Below, in pieces: positions 37,034 to 46,553 of a DNA stretch of 64,000 bases. Numbering within the stretch: position 1 is the first letter of the stretch; the number at the start of each line of letters is the position of its first letter. This DNA comes from Phycisphaera sp. Its GTDB lineage: Bacteria; Planctomycetota; Phycisphaerae; Phycisphaerales; Phycisphaeraceae. The DNA is taken from positions 25,207 to 89,206 of the forward strand of contig WGMF01000034.1 in NCBI GenBank assembly GCA_016125215.1, read 5' to 3'. The translations under genes were made by a program, and so were the position numbers. Under the pieces are notes generated by a model. That model made no database searches and was not told where the DNA came from. It worked only from the letters and a program-made list of their open reading frames with translations.

Positions 37034-38059
37034 GTGACACGCACGCATGTCATCCTCGACGGTCTGCAGGACCCCGCTCTGGCGCAGGCGTTGTCCGCGG
37101 CGTGGGCGCGGGCAGGCTTAAGCAACAGCGTCGACCCGGCGGGGCAGTGTGCCGAGTTGCGGCACGACCACATGACGCAAAGCGAGATCGACCGGTCGGC
37201 GGCGATCGCGCGGGCGTTTGGTATCGAGCTGCGTGACCGAGCGGGTCAGGCTTTTGTTGCGGACAACGATCTTGCGCTCTTGCGTGAACAGACCGCGAAA
37301 GAGTATCGGGCACGTCTGGCGCAGGCACTGGTCTATCTCCTGCCGGCGGTCGTCTTGCACTATGTCGGGCCTTACCTCGCGGAGGGCGGCGGGCGTGAGC
37401 CGTCGGCGATGCTTTACCCGTGGCTGTTCGAGGCGCTGCTGGTGGGGTGGGCGTGCTTTGTGGGGGCCTGGCCGATCCTGTGGCAGGGCGTGGCCGCGGC
37501 GAGACACCTGCGAGCCACGGGCGACTTGTTGGCATCGGTCATCATCCTGTTGAGTTACCTGCCCTCGGTGTGGGGCACGCTGTCGCTGCTCTGGCAGGAC
37601 CACGCGTGGTTTGGCACAGCCGGGCCGATGTGTCACGCCACGGCTTACACGGTGTTGATCGCACTCACACAGCGTTACGCACTGCACCGTCATACGGACG
37701 GGCTTGCGGGCAGGGGGGCGATGCTCTTGCGCGGTCACGCGCGGCTGGTTGGCACGTGGTTGCTCGTGATGGCGCTGCTGTTCATCGGCGTGTCGATGAC
37801 CACTTCCATCGCAACGGGATGGTTTGTATCGCTGACGTTTGGGATGCTGCTGCCGCCTTTGGTTTCACTCGGCGCGGTGAACCGAATCACCCCGGGCTGG
37901 TCGAGCGTGCTGCCGATCTTCGCGTTTGCGGTGGTGTTCGTGATGGGCAAGGTCGGGCAGGTAGACATCACCCAAGTCCGCGTGGAGGTCGCCGCGGGGT
38001 TCGGGCTGTTGATGACGGGTGTGATGGTGTGGGGCTGGCGCGGGTGGCGAACGAGTTAA
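37034..38059 (+). CDS. Multi-pass membrane protein of unknown family (P-type-ATPase-like helices)
   Basis: 341 residues from GTG 37034, taken because everything upstream in the frame is translated REP sequence. A soluble part of about 85 residues precedes eight hydrophobic segments. The order WLFEALLVGWACFVGAWPILWQGVAAAR, then RATGDLLASVIILLSYLPS, then HATAYTVLIALTQRY resembles the membrane helices of copper-type P-ATPases before the phosphorylation domain, but no CPx, DKTGT or ATP-binding motif exists. It may be a stand-alone membrane relative or a decayed transporter. It is divergent from the RAYT gene across the REP pair. Confidence 0.55.
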   Translation: MTRTHVILDGLQDPALAQALSAAWARAGLSNSVDPAGQCAELRHDHMTQSEIDRSAAIARAFGIELRDRAGQAFVADNDLALLREQTAKEYRARLAQALVYLLPAVVLHYVGPYLAEGGGREPSAMLYPWLFEALLVGWACFVGAWPILWQGVAAARHLRATGDLLASVIILLSYLPSVWGTLSLLWQDHAWFGTAGPMCHATAYTVLIALTQRYALHRHTDGLAGRGAMLLRGHARLVGTWLLVMALLFIGVSMTTSIATGWFVSLTFGMLLPPLVSLGAVNRITPGWSSVLPIFAFAVVFVMGKVGQVDITQVRVEVAAGFGLLMTGVMVWGWRGWRTS

Positions 38060-38433
38060 GCACATCTATCAGTATGAACCCCAGAGGCACAGGGGCACAG
38101 AGAAAGTCCTTGATCCGCAGATGACACAGATCAAAACCCCTTCGAATCGCTCATCGGCTCATCCCTCGTGGGCTTGATCCAAGTGACCCCGATTGACCGT
38201 GTTGGCGATCCCATCACTAAACCCCTCGGTTTCCGATCTCTCGAAAAGCGATTCGGACTTCTCTTGATGTGCGTTATCTGCGGATGGTTATCTCCCCGGC
38301 TTGCGCTCTGCGCCTCTGTGTCTCTGTGGTTAATCCGGCTGGGGATTTAAAAACAACAACCCCCGGCTCGGAGTCGGCCGGGGGTCGGTGGTGTCACGGT
38401 CGGAGGAAAACAGAGGAACCGACTAACAGTTGA
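38060..38433. other. Non-coding region before HU with CAGAT/ACAGAG inverted repeats and a terminator
   Basis: No gene supported. CAGAGGCACAGGGGCACAGA near 38091 and CCTCTGTGTCTCTGTGGTTA near 38313 are imperfect reverse complements; inside them GATCCGCAGATGACACAGAT (38111) pairs with TGCGTTATCTGCGG (38269). This is the same repeat type as 21591-21791. The right end contains the HU terminator. Confidence 0.55.
38349..38385 (-). terminator. Intrinsic terminator of the HU gene
   Basis: Read on the minus strand: ACCCCCGGC, nine-base loop, GCCGGGGGT followed by TGTTGTTTTT. About 50 bases after the stop. Confidence 0.85.
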
Positions 38434-38745
38434 TTAGGCCATCTCTTTGAGGGCGCGCAGCGGGCGGACGCGGACGGTCTTGCTGGCGGGTTTGGCCTTG
38501 ATCATGATCTCTTCCCCGGTGAAGGGGTTGCGACCCGGGCGGGCCTTGGTCGCGGGCTTCTTCTTGACGACCATCTTGCACAGGCCGGGCATCGTGAACA
38601 TGCCGTTGGCCTTGAGGCTCTTCTTGATCACGTTGCCGAGTTCATCGAACACGGACGCGACCTGCTTCTTGCTCAGGCCGGTCTTCTCGGAAATGCTGCC
38701 GAAGATTTCGCTCTTCGTGGGGGCTTTTGCTGTGGCTTTGGCCAT
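38434..38745 (-). CDS. HU-family DNA-binding protein
   Basis: 103 residues from ATG 38745, with AAGGAG eight bases upstream. TKSEIFGSISEKTGLSKKQV and VFDELGNVIKKSLKANG form the dimer core; KKKPATKARPGRNPFTGEEI carries the DNA-binding arm with the RNP..G signature, and IKAKPASKTVRVRP closes the fold. The N-terminus has a short Ala/Lys lead typical of planctomycete HU. Nucleoid packaging protein; divergent from dnaK. Confidence 0.95.
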   Translation of the reverse strand: MAKATAKAPTKSEIFGSISEKTGLSKKQVASVFDELGNVIKKSLKANGMFTMPGLCKMVVKKKPATKARPGRNPFTGEEIMIKAKPASKTVRVRPLRALKEMA

Positions 38746-39206
38746 GTGTGGCTCTCCTTGCACAAGTGTTATTGGGGGACACGAATCCTCCGTGACGCCC
38801 CGATCATACCGTGAAATACGGCTTCGGGTGAATGGGACCATCGGCTAAACCCCTTATTTTCCTTTGTTTTTCTTTGCCCAGCCCCGGATCACACGGAAAA
38901 ACCCTTGGTTATTGAGAGGCCCAATCATCCGATCAAACCCCTCCGAGGGGTCCCAGCCGACCGCCGTGACGGACGGTGAGCGGGATTGTCATTTTGGCAG
39001 CCTCGAAGCGAACCCGGTCCGTCGTGGCAGACCGAGCGTGAATTGTGCTGAAAAAACCCCCGTATTGGCCCAGAAACCGTGATTTTGTCGGGGTGCCCCG
39101 TGGCATCGCACTTGCAACATGACTCCTTGAAAGGCTGCACCCTGCGCACGACGGACCGTTTTTGATGTCCGCCCACGCCCGGCCAAGCCTGGAAAGGAAA
39201 TCCATC
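38746..39206. other. Divergent promoter region between HU and dnaK
   Basis: About 460 bases without a supported gene. For HU a TATGAT on the minus strand at 38808-38803 may serve as a -10. For dnaK a perfect heat-shock -35-like CTTGAAA occurs at 39126-39132 but no matching CCCCAT -10 follows at the right distance. No CIRCE element is visible. AAGGAAA lies eight bases before the dnaK ATG. Confidence 0.4.
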
Positions 39207-41120
39207 ATGGCTAAGACCATCGGCATCGACCTGGGCACCACCAACTCCGTCGTCGCAATCATGGAGGGCGGTCAACCCAAGGTCCTCATTAACTCGTCGG
39301 GCAACCGACTCACCCCGTCCATCGTCGGCTTCACCGACAAGGGCGATCGGCTCGTCGGACAACCCGCCAAGCACCAGCAGGTCACCAACCCCAAGAACAC
39401 CGTCTTCTCCATCAAGCGGTTCATGGGTCGGCGACACAACGAAGTCCACAGCGAAGAGAAGCTCGTGCCCTACGCCGTCGTCGGCGCGGAGGACGAACTG
39501 GTGAAGGTCAACGTGCGTGACAAGACCTACACCCCGCAGGAAGTCTCGGCGATGGTGTTACAAGACCTCAAAAAGACAGCGGAAGACTACCTCGGCGAAA
39601 AAGTCGAGAAAGCGGTCATCACCGTGCCGGCGTATTTCAACGACTCACAGCGCCAAGCCACCAAAGAGGCCGGCCAGATCGCAGGGCTCAAGGTCGAGCG
39701 CATCATCAACGAACCGACCGCCGCGGCGCTGGCGTATGGCCTTGAGAAAAAGAAGAACGAGAAGGTCGCTGTGTTCGACCTCGGTGGCGGCACGTTCGAC
39801 ATCTCCATCCTCGACATCGGCGACGGCGTCTTCGAGGTGATGTCGACCAACGGCGACGGGCACCTGGGCGGTGACGACTGGGACCAGCGCCTCATCGACT
39901 TCCTCGCCGAAGAGTTTCGTAAGGCCGAGGGCATCGACCTGCGCAAAGACCCCATGGCGCTGCAACGCCTCAAGGAAGCGGCTGAGAAAGCCAAGTGCGA
40001 GCTCTCCACCACGCAGGAGACCACCGTCAACCTGCCGTTCATCACCGCCACGAGCGAAGGCCCCAAGCACCTGCAGGTCACGATCACCCGTGCCAAGTTC
40101 GAGCAGGTCTGTGCCGACCTGTTCGACCGCATCCGCGGCCCGGTGACCAAAGCCCTTCAAGACGCCAACCTCTCGCCCAAAGACATCGAGGAAGTCGTGC
40201 TCGTCGGCGGCTCGACGCGCATGCCCAAGGTGCAGCAGATTGCCAAGGAAGTCTTCGGACGTGAACCCAACAAGAGCATCAACCCCGACGAGGTCGTCGC
40301 CGTCGGCGCCGCCATCCAGGGCGCGGTCCTCGAGGGCGATGTCAAGGACGTGCTGCTGCTCGACGTGACGCCGTTGTCGCTGGGTATCGAGACGCTCGGC
40401 GGCGTGATGACCAAGCTCATCGAACGCAACACCACCATCCCGACGTCGAAGAAGGAGACCTTCTCTACCGCGTCGGACAACCAGACGGCCGTGACCATCC
40501 ACGTCTTGCAAGGCGAACGCCAGATGGCCGGCGACAACCGCACGCTCGGACGCTTCGACCTCAAGGACATCCCCCCCGCGCCGCGCGGCATGCCCCAGAT
40601 CGAGGTCGAGTTCTCCATCGACGCCAACGGCATCCTCAACGTCTCCGCCACCGACAAGGCCACGAGCAAGACCCAGAAGATCGAGATCAAGGGTTCGTCG
40701 GGTCTGTCCAAGGAAGAGATCGAGAAGATGCAGCGTGACGCCGAAGCCCACGCTGCGGAAGACAAACAGAAACGCGAACTCATCGACACCCGCAACCAGG
40801 CTGAAAACGTCGTGTTCCAGGTCCGCAAACAACTCGAGGAGCATGGCGACAAGGTTTCCGCCGAAATCCGCGGCCAGATCGAGTCCGCCATCAACGACGT
40901 CGAGGCCAAAGTCAAAGGCGACGACACCGAAGCGATCAAGCGCTCGCTCGACGCCCTGAACAAAGCCGCGATGGAACTCGGCAAGGCGATCTACGAGAAA
41001 ACCGGCACCCCGCCCGGCAGTGATGCGGGTGATACCGTCGGAGCCGGCAAGAAATCCGATGGCGGGTCCAACAAAGGCGGCGATGACGTGATCGACGCCG
41101 AGTACGAAGTCAAAGAGTAA
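39207..41120 (+). CDS. dnaK: Chaperone DnaK (Hsp70)
   Basis: 637 residues. The ATPase domain has [51 protein letters not shown] and [14 protein letters not shown]; the substrate domain has [20 protein letters not shown] and [18 protein letters not shown]. The C-terminus ends in a Gly/Ser/Asp-rich linker and [10 protein letters not shown], close to the EEVD-like tail of bacterial DnaK. ATG 39207 was chosen for conservation and ribosome-binding site. grpE and dnaJ are not next to it. It ends in a strong intrinsic terminator. Confidence 0.98.
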   Translation: MAKTIGIDLGTTNSVVAIMEGGQPKVLINSSGNRLTPSIVGFTDKGDRLVGQPAKHQQVTNPKNTVFSIKRFMGRRHNEVHSEEKLVPYAVVGAEDELVKVNVRDKTYTPQEVSAMVLQDLKKTAEDYLGEKVEKAVITVPAYFNDSQRQATKEAGQIAGLKVERIINEPTAAALAYGLEKKKNEKVAVFDLGGGTFDISILDIGDGVFEVMSTNGDGHLGGDDWDQRLIDFLAEEFRKAEGIDLRKDPMALQRLKEAAEKAKCELSTTQETTVNLPFITATSEGPKHLQVTITRAKFEQVCADLFDRIRGPVTKALQDANLSPKDIEEVVLVGGSTRMPKVQQIAKEVFGREPNKSINPDEVVAVGAAIQGAVLEGDVKDVLLLDVTPLSLGIETLGGVMTKLIERNTTIPTSKKETFSTASDNQTAVTIHVLQGERQMAGDNRTLGRFDLKDIPPAPRGMPQIEVEFSIDANGILNVSATDKATSKTQKIEIKGSSGLSKEEIEKMQRDAEAHAAEDKQKRELIDTRNQAENVVFQVRKQLEEHGDKVSAEIRGQIESAINDVEAKVKGDDTEAIKRSLDALNKAAMELGKAIYEKTGTPPGSDAGDTVGAGKKSDGGSNKGGDDVIDAEYEVKE

Positions 41121-41161
41121 CCCACCGGAAGCGTCTCAAACGTTTCCCGTTTCCTCCACAG

Positions 41162-41196
41162 CCGTCGGGACGTCCACCCCCGACGGTTGTTTTTTT
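41162..41196 (+). terminator. Intrinsic terminator of dnaK
   Basis: CCGTCGGG, nine-base loop, CCCGACGG then TTG and eight T in the next ten bases. Confidence 0.88.
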
Positions 41197-41274
41197 GTAT
41201 TGCCCCAAACGATGACAAGGGGTAATCTCAAGGCCACGGTTCACATCTCCACACCTCTCACCGGGAGCCACACC

Positions 41275-41709
41275 ATGCTTAAACGCTCGATCCTCGCCAT
41301 CGTGTGTGTGTTCTTTGCCTTTTCCGCGCTGGATTTCCTCATCCACGGGATCATTCTCAAGCCGCTCTACGAGCAGTCCGCGCAGCTCTGGCGGCCGATG
41401 GAGCAAGCCAAGATGGGCCTGCTCTATGTTGTGACCGCGATCTCAGCGATTGTTTTCGTGACGATCTACGCAAGGCTGGTGTCGCCGAAGTCTTTGAGTA
41501 GAGGGTTGTGTTTCGGGTTCCTCTTCGGCCTGACCGCCGGCGTATCGATGGGCTACGGCACCTACGCCTTTCAGCCGATCCCCTATCACCTGGCGCTGGG
41601 CTGGTTCCTCGGCACGCTGGTGGAAGCGACCGTGGCCGGCGTGATCGTGGGTGCCATCGTCAAGGATTGTCGCAAGCCGTCAGAGACCATACCCGCACCG
41701 ACCGCGTGA
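41275..41709 (+). CDS. Small four-helix membrane protein, unknown
   Basis: 144 residues; GGGAG precedes the ATG at good spacing. Four hydrophobic segments, the first two separated by LIHGIILKPLYEQSAQLWRPMEQAK, the third a glycine-rich GFLFGLTAGVSMGYGTYAFQP and the last AGVIVGAIVKD. Small proteins with LIHG...LY....LWRP are common in Bacteroidetes and planctomycetes, but no function is assigned. Stands alone after dnaK. Confidence 0.65.
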   Translation: MLKRSILAIVCVFFAFSALDFLIHGIILKPLYEQSAQLWRPMEQAKMGLLYVVTAISAIVFVTIYARLVSPKSLSRGLCFGFLFGLTAGVSMGYGTYAFQPIPYHLALGWFLGTLVEATVAGVIVGAIVKDCRKPSETIPAPTA

Positions 41710-41713
41710 AGCA

Positions 41714-42205
41714 TCACTTGCTGGCCCGCTCCACACCGCGCGGCCCGTCCGACCAGTAGCGGTCCACCACGTCGAGCCCCGTTTCCGTCAGCCTCCAGTG
41801 CCGGGGGTCGTCGTGGCGTTCGATGTAGTTCATCCTCTGCGCGTGCAGCAGGAGGTACTCCGCCCGTTGTGTCGCGGCCGTGACCAGCTTCCGGGGGAGT
41901 TGTTCCCACTCGAAGGTCTGGCGGATGTAATCGGTGCTGTGCTGCCACTGCCGCAGAGAGGCGACGAACGCGCGGGTCCGGTCGCCGTGGTCGAGGTAGT
42001 CGATCAACCCCTCGACGTGTGCGCGTGCGTTGGCCAGCCGGGCGTCGTCGGGCATGAGCGCGACGAGTTCATCGATCCGCAGGCAATACCGCTGGATCGC
42101 GTCGTCACTGCGCGGCCCGTGCTCGAGGATATAGACCAGCAGCTTGTGCAAAGCCGTGTGCAGGCAACGCTCGCTGTCCCAGGGTTCGAGGGTTTGGCCG
42201 ATCAT
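41714..42205 (-). CDS. Hypothetical helical protein
   Basis: 163 residues, probably cytoplasmic and mostly helical (LHTALHKLLVYILEHGPR, AIQRYCLRIDELVALMP, QRAEYLLLHAQRMNYI), ending with a short WRLTETGLDVVDRY segment that resembles a winged-helix wing. No known family recognised. It ends four bases from the end of the convergent membrane gene; weak evidence for a start at 42205 (MIGQTLEP). Confidence 0.5.
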   Translation of the reverse strand: MIGQTLEPWDSERCLHTALHKLLVYILEHGPRSDDAIQRYCLRIDELVALMPDDARLANARAHVEGLIDYLDHGDRTRAFVASLRQWQHSTDYIRQTFEWEQLPRKLVTAATQRAEYLLLHAQRMNYIERHDDPRHWRLTETGLDVVDRYWSDGPRGVERASK

Positions 42206-42281
42206 CGGGGAAGGACTGAAAAAGAACGAATCCGAACGATTTATCGGGTTGATCGGGGGGTGGGTTAAAGGTCGTTACGGA

Positions 42282-42620
42282 TCAATCAATGTGAGACAGG
42301 ATTGATTCGAGCCTCTGGATCAAGGCAGGCAGGTCTCTGCGCACGCTATCCCAGACGACTTCCAGATCAATCGTGTCGTAACCGTGGATCACCCGGTTAC
42401 GCATCGACGCCATCTCACGCCACGGCAGATCGGGGTAGCGTTTCTGGGTTTCGGCAGAAACGCGTTTCGCCGCTTCGCCCATCACTTCGATGCGTCGCAC
42501 CACGGCGTCCTGACAGCGGGTGTCGTGTAAAAACTGCTCTTGAGAAATGTTCGAGAGATACCCGACCGCCAAGCGTGCGGAGATCGGGATGTCCTGCATG
42601 GAATCGCGGTCATGCGGCAT
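42282..42620 (-). CDS. hepT: HepT-like toxin (RNase) of a MntA/HepT pair
   Basis: 112 residues of the HEPN/DUF86 family. The conserved RNRVIHGYD near residue 75 is the RX4-6HXY active site of HEPN RNases, and the helical bundle (ISQEQFLHDTRCQDAVVRRI, MGEAAKRVSAETQKRYP) fits HepT. Its start overlaps the end of the nucleotidyltransferase gene by 11 bases, the standard MntA-HepT order. MntA-type partners silence HepT by adding AMP to the tyrosine of the motif; the tyrosine is present here. Confidence 0.85.
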   Translation of the reverse strand: MPHDRDSMQDIPISARLAVGYLSNISQEQFLHDTRCQDAVVRRIEVMGEAAKRVSAETQKRYPDLPWREMASMRNRVIHGYDTIDLEVVWDSVRRDLPALIQRLESILSHID

Positions 42621-42933
42621 GAAACTCCTTGGCGGTTTCCAGGATCTCCCGCTTGCGAGCCTCGTTCCGACTGCGTTCCACCGCCCGCCTGGTCAACAGG
42701 TCCACCCGTCGGTTAAAGACGGATTCGAGTTCATCCTGTATCCGCGACAGGTCAAACAGAGTCGGGTGAGCGTCGGTGGAAAAATCGATCAAAACATCGA
42801 CATCACTGTCTGGCCCGAAGTCGTCGCGCAGTACCGACCCGAATAACGCCAGGCGCGTGATGCCGTGCCGACGGCAGACCTCTGCGAGTCGTGAACGGTT
42901 GACCTTGATAGGGGGGATCGCCTGGACGTTCAT
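42610..42933 (-). CDS. mntA: MntA-like nucleotidyltransferase antitoxin
   Basis: 107 residues of the minimal nucleotidyltransferase family. LALFGSVLRDDFGPDSDVDV holds the GSx10DxD signature with the second acidic pair; a further Asp follows in RRVDLLTRR. It precedes and overlaps hepT, forming a type VII-like toxin-antitoxin operon in which this enzyme AMPylates HepT. The pair lies between ftsK and an unknown gene. Confidence 0.85.
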   Translation of the reverse strand: MNVQAIPPIKVNRSRLAEVCRRHGITRLALFGSVLRDDFGPDSDVDVLIDFSTDAHPTLFDLSRIQDELESVFNRRVDLLTRRAVERSRNEARKREILETAKEFHAA

Positions 42934-42964
42934 GTCATGATTTTACCAAGGTCCATAAGGTGAC

Positions 42965-45592
42965 TCACTGCCGATACTCGTCGTCAAACTCATCGGGGAC
43001 CTCGTTGTCCTCTTCATCGGCTTCGTCCGTGGCTTGTTCGCCATCGGCCATCGCCTGTTCGCTCTGGGCCTGCTCGCGCAGGGCTTCCCATTCCTCGAGG
43101 GACAGGAGCACCTCGCGCGCCTGCGAGCCTTTGTAATCGCCGAGGATGCCGGCCTCGGCCATCTGTTCGATCAGGCGGGACGAACGGGAGTAGCCGATGG
43201 TCAGTCGGCGTTGCAACAGGGAAACGCTGCCGCGCTTGGATTCGAGCACGACACGGACCGCGTCGTCGAAGAGCGGGTCGCGTTCGGTGTCGTCGCCGTC
43301 GAGCGACCCGGGGGCCTTGATCTGGACGAGTGAGGGCTCGAAGTTCTGCTCGGCGATCTCCTTGAGAAAGCGTGCGGTCTTGCGGATCTCGCCGTCGTCG
43401 ACGAGCGTGCCCTGGGCGCGGGTGAGCTTGCTCGTGCGGGGTGAGAGGTAGAGCATGTCGCCCTGTCCCAGGAGCAGCTCCGCGCCCTTCTGGTCGAGCA
43501 CGATGCGTGAGTCCATGCCGGAGGCGACCTTGAACGACACCCGGCAGGGCATGTTGGACTTGATGAGGCCGGTCACGACGTTGGCCTGCGGGCGCTGCGT
43601 GGCGAGGATCAGGTGGATGCCCACGGCGCGGGCCTTTTGCGCGATGCGGACGATAAAGCCCTCGACCTCCTTGTTGGTCATCATGAGGTCAGCCAGTTCG
43701 TCGATGACAAACACCATGTAGGGCAGCTTCTTGGGGATGCGGGCTTCCTCGGCTTCGTTGGCGGGGGCGAAGCGGGCGATGAGTTCTTCGCGGTCGAGGC
43801 TGTTGTAGCCTGCGATGTCGCGCACGCCGGCCTCGGCCAAGAGCTCGTAGCGTTCATCCATCTTGGTCGTGGCCCATTCGAGGATGGCGGCGGCCTTGTT
43901 CATCTCGGTGACGACGGGACACATCAGGTGCGGGATGTCCTTGAACATGCTCATCTCGACCATCTTGGGGTCGACGAGGACGAGCTTGAGTTCGTCGGGT
44001 CGCTTCGTGAAGAGGAAGCTCATGATGATCGAGTTCATGCAGACGCTCTTGCCCGAGCCGGTCGTGCCGGCGATGAGCATGTGGGGCATGGTGGAGAGGT
44101 CGGCAATCAGCGGGTTGCCCGAGGCGTCCTTGCCCAGGAACATCGGCAGCTTCATCGACTGCGTCTGTTCGGTGTGGACGGTCATGAGTTCCTTGAGGCG
44201 GACTTTTTCTTTCTTGAGATTGGGGACCTCGATGCCGACGGTATCTTTGCCCGCCATGTTGGGGACGATGCGGATGTTAGGGGCCTTGAGGGCGCGGGCG
44301 AGGTCGGAGTCGATCGCGCCGAGTTGCGACACTTTTGTGCCGGGGGCCAGGCGTACTTCGTAGAGCGTGATGACCGGTCCGGAGTCGATGCCGACCACTT
44401 CGCCCTCGATGCGGTATTGCTGGAGGGCGCTTTCGAGGTGGAGGGCCTGGTCGCGGACGATCTGCTCGATCTCCTCGGTGAAGTTGGATTCGGGTTCGAT
44501 GAGGATGTCCAGCCCGGGGAACTGGTAGCCGGAGAGGTCGACCTCGCGTGGGATGTCGTTCTTGGCTTTGTTCTTCGGGGCAAAGTTGATGGGCAGTTGC
44601 TTGATCTTGGCCAGCAGCTCTTCGCGGGAGAGTTTCTTTTCCGCGACGTAGGCCCCGGGCGCGTCCTCGGCGGCGGCTTCAGAATCATCATTGATATCGT
44701 CATCGTCGTCGAGTTCCGCCTCGGCGACGGCGGTGCCGGTGTCTTGAACGGTCTCTTTGTCCGCGGCTTGATGCTGATCGGGGTCGAACGATTCGGTCCC
44801 GCCCAGGCCGCCCGCGTCTTCATCGATGGGTTCCTCGATGGGGTTCTGATTCCGGCCGGCGTTGCGGATCGGGATGGTGGCGGCCCGGCTGGTCGGGGTG
44901 TCGTCACTTACAGGTTGTCTGATCCGCCCGGACCACGGCAGCTTGATCGCGCCCACCAGAACGGGCTTGGGCACGGGGATTTTGCCCAGCGCCAGGCAGG
45001 CCCTGCCGATCGTGCGGGGCACGAGCATGACCAGGTCGTCCACCGCCAGCACCGCGCCGATCCAGAAGAAGACGGCCACGATGATCGTCGCACCCAGCCC
45101 GCCGAAGCGTGTGGAGAGTTCGGTGTTGACGAACAGCGCGATCAATCCCCCCGCGCCCTCGGGGCCGCCGCCGGGCATGTGGGCGTGGATGAAACCGGGC
45201 AGGACGCCCTGCGTGCCCAGGTCGACGATGGCGCTGGCAGCCAGCCCCATCACCGTGACGCCGAGCAGTCGCACGAAGACCTGCGAGACGCTCTTGCCCA
45301 TCGCGGTAGCGACGAGGTAGACCGCCACCGCGGTCAGGACGATCCACGCGCCGGGTCCGACCATGAGGTAGATGTGGTAAGCCAGGAACGCGCCGACCCT
45401 GCCGACGTAATTTTGAGGGACCGCGTTGTAGGGCGCGACACTGTGCCCAGGCCAGTCCGCGGCGTCGTAGCTTCCCAGAGAGGCGACCAGCAGCACCCAC
45501 ACGCCAGCGAGCACCGCCCACGAGGCGTAACGCAGCATCGCGCCGGGGTCACGGGTGGCGGGCGTCTTGGTCGGGTTTCGTCTTTTAGCCAT
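42965..45592 (-). CDS. ftsK: DNA translocase FtsK/SpoIIIE
   Basis: 875 residues from MAKRRNPTKTP. Four N-terminal membrane helices (to about 200) anchor it at the septum; an acidic linker of about 130 residues (DDDDINDDSEAAAEDAPG) leads to the motor: LIAGTTGSGKSVCMNSIIMS (Walker A, about 508), FVIDELADLMM (Walker B), ILATQRPQANVVTGLIKSN. The C-terminal gamma winged helix (SLLQRRLTIGYSRSSRLIEQMAEAGI) binds the polarity sequences that guide chromosome segregation. A glutamate-rich extension of about 45 residues ends the protein. Confidence 0.95.
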   Translation of the reverse strand: MAKRRNPTKTPATRDPGAMLRYASWAVLAGVWVLLVASLGSYDAADWPGHSVAPYNAVPQNYVGRVGAFLAYHIYLMVGPGAWIVLTAVAVYLVATAMGKSVSQVFVRLLGVTVMGLAASAIVDLGTQGVLPGFIHAHMPGGGPEGAGGLIALFVNTELSTRFGGLGATIIVAVFFWIGAVLAVDDLVMLVPRTIGRACLALGKIPVPKPVLVGAIKLPWSGRIRQPVSDDTPTSRAATIPIRNAGRNQNPIEEPIDEDAGGLGGTESFDPDQHQAADKETVQDTGTAVAEAELDDDDDINDDSEAAAEDAPGAYVAEKKLSREELLAKIKQLPINFAPKNKAKNDIPREVDLSGYQFPGLDILIEPESNFTEEIEQIVRDQALHLESALQQYRIEGEVVGIDSGPVITLYEVRLAPGTKVSQLGAIDSDLARALKAPNIRIVPNMAGKDTVGIEVPNLKKEKVRLKELMTVHTEQTQSMKLPMFLGKDASGNPLIADLSTMPHMLIAGTTGSGKSVCMNSIIMSFLFTKRPDELKLVLVDPKMVEMSMFKDIPHLMCPVVTEMNKAAAILEWATTKMDERYELLAEAGVRDIAGYNSLDREELIARFAPANEAEEARIPKKLPYMVFVIDELADLMMTNKEVEGFIVRIAQKARAVGIHLILATQRPQANVVTGLIKSNMPCRVSFKVASGMDSRIVLDQKGAELLLGQGDMLYLSPRTSKLTRAQGTLVDDGEIRKTARFLKEIAEQNFEPSLVQIKAPGSLDGDDTERDPLFDDAVRVVLESKRGSVSLLQRRLTIGYSRSSRLIEQMAEAGILGDYKGSQAREVLLSLEEWEALREQAQSEQAMADGEQATDEADEEDNEVPDEFDDEYRQ

Positions 45593-45798
45593 CGTGTTGT
45601 ATTCCAAGAGAAATTGTCAGGGACGATTCCAGGAAAAACTTCCGGGGGCGGGGGGGCGCAGTGATCGCGCCGCGATAGACTTAGATCGGTCCGCAAGCCC
45701 TTTGAGCGACAAACTTTCGAGCACGTCTCCCCCAAGCCACCACCGCGCCTATACTCCCCTTGTCGTTCGCATGAACCCCCCTTCACGGAGACCTGAAC

Positions 45799-46479
45799 AT
45801 GCCCCGGCTTGCATCCATTGCGATGGTTATCGCCCTCATTCTCGGTACCGCCACCGCCCCGACCCGAGCGGAGGATTCCAGCAGTGACCATGACCGGGAT
45901 TCATCCGCATCCGCAGACAGCAACGCAGACAACAACAAAGATCAAAAAGAACAAGAGGAGGCCCCCGTGCCCGACGCGCTGAACTTCACCATGAAAGACA
46001 TCGATGGCCAGGACGTGAAACTCTCGACCTATCTTGGCAAGGTCATCCTCATGGTCAACGTCGCCAGCAAGTGTGGCAACACCCCGCAATACAAGGCCCT
46101 CGAAGCCCAGTATGAGAAATACAAGGACAAGGGCTTCGTCATACTCGGTTTCCCCGCCAATAACTTCGGCGGTCAGGAGCCGGGCAGCAACGAACAGATC
46201 AAAGAGTTCTGCACGAGCAAGTACGACGTGACGTTCCCGATGTTTGCCAAGGTCTCCGTCAAGGGCGACGACACCTGCCCGCTCTACAAACACCTCACCG
46301 CGCTCGACCCCACCCCCGGTCCCGCATCCGGCGGTGACATCACGTGGAACTTCGAGAAGTTCCTGATCGACCGCGAAGGCAAGGTCGTGGCCCGTTTCAC
46401 CCCCCGCACGAAACCCGACGCGGATATCGTGACCGGGGCGATCGAGAAGGCGCTGGAACTCAAGACCGATTCAGAATGA
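45799..46479 (+). CDS. Exported glutathione peroxidase-like protein
   Basis: 226 residues with GGAG before the ATG. A signal peptide ends at about residue 25 (PTRA-ED) followed by a charged, disordered linker of 35 residues rich in Asp/Ser/Asn/Lys. The GPx fold has NVASKCGNTPQY (peroxidatic Cys about residue 90, Cys type, not selenocysteine), FPANNFGGQEPGSNEQIKEF with Gln, and WNFEKFLID with the catalytic Trp/Asn. The second Cys in EFCTSKYDVTFP may be a resolving cysteine, suggesting thioredoxin-like regeneration. It should detoxify peroxides in the periplasm. Confidence 0.9.
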   Translation: MPRLASIAMVIALILGTATAPTRAEDSSSDHDRDSSASADSNADNNKDQKEQEEAPVPDALNFTMKDIDGQDVKLSTYLGKVILMVNVASKCGNTPQYKALEAQYEKYKDKGFVILGFPANNFGGQEPGSNEQIKEFCTSKYDVTFPMFAKVSVKGDDTCPLYKHLTALDPTPGPASGGDITWNFEKFLIDREGKVVARFTPRTKPDADIVTGAIEKALELKTDSE

Positions 46480-46553
46480 GACACCGTGGGTCTTTGGCGC
46501 AGCGTCTGCGAGTCTTAAGGTGATCCGGGACACGGCTGTGGGCAGCCCGGTTT

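Noticed and set aside
39126..39132. Sigma-32 promoter for dnaK
   Set aside because: CTTGAAA matches a heat-shock -35 but no -10 follows at the right distance.
43613..45664. 683-codon plus-strand frame over ftsK
   Set aside because: It is the mirror frame of a GC-rich gene; its His/Asp/Val/Gly-rich composition has no family signal.
45799..46479. Selenocysteine glutathione peroxidase
   Set aside because: The active position is a TGT cysteine codon, with no in-frame TGA.
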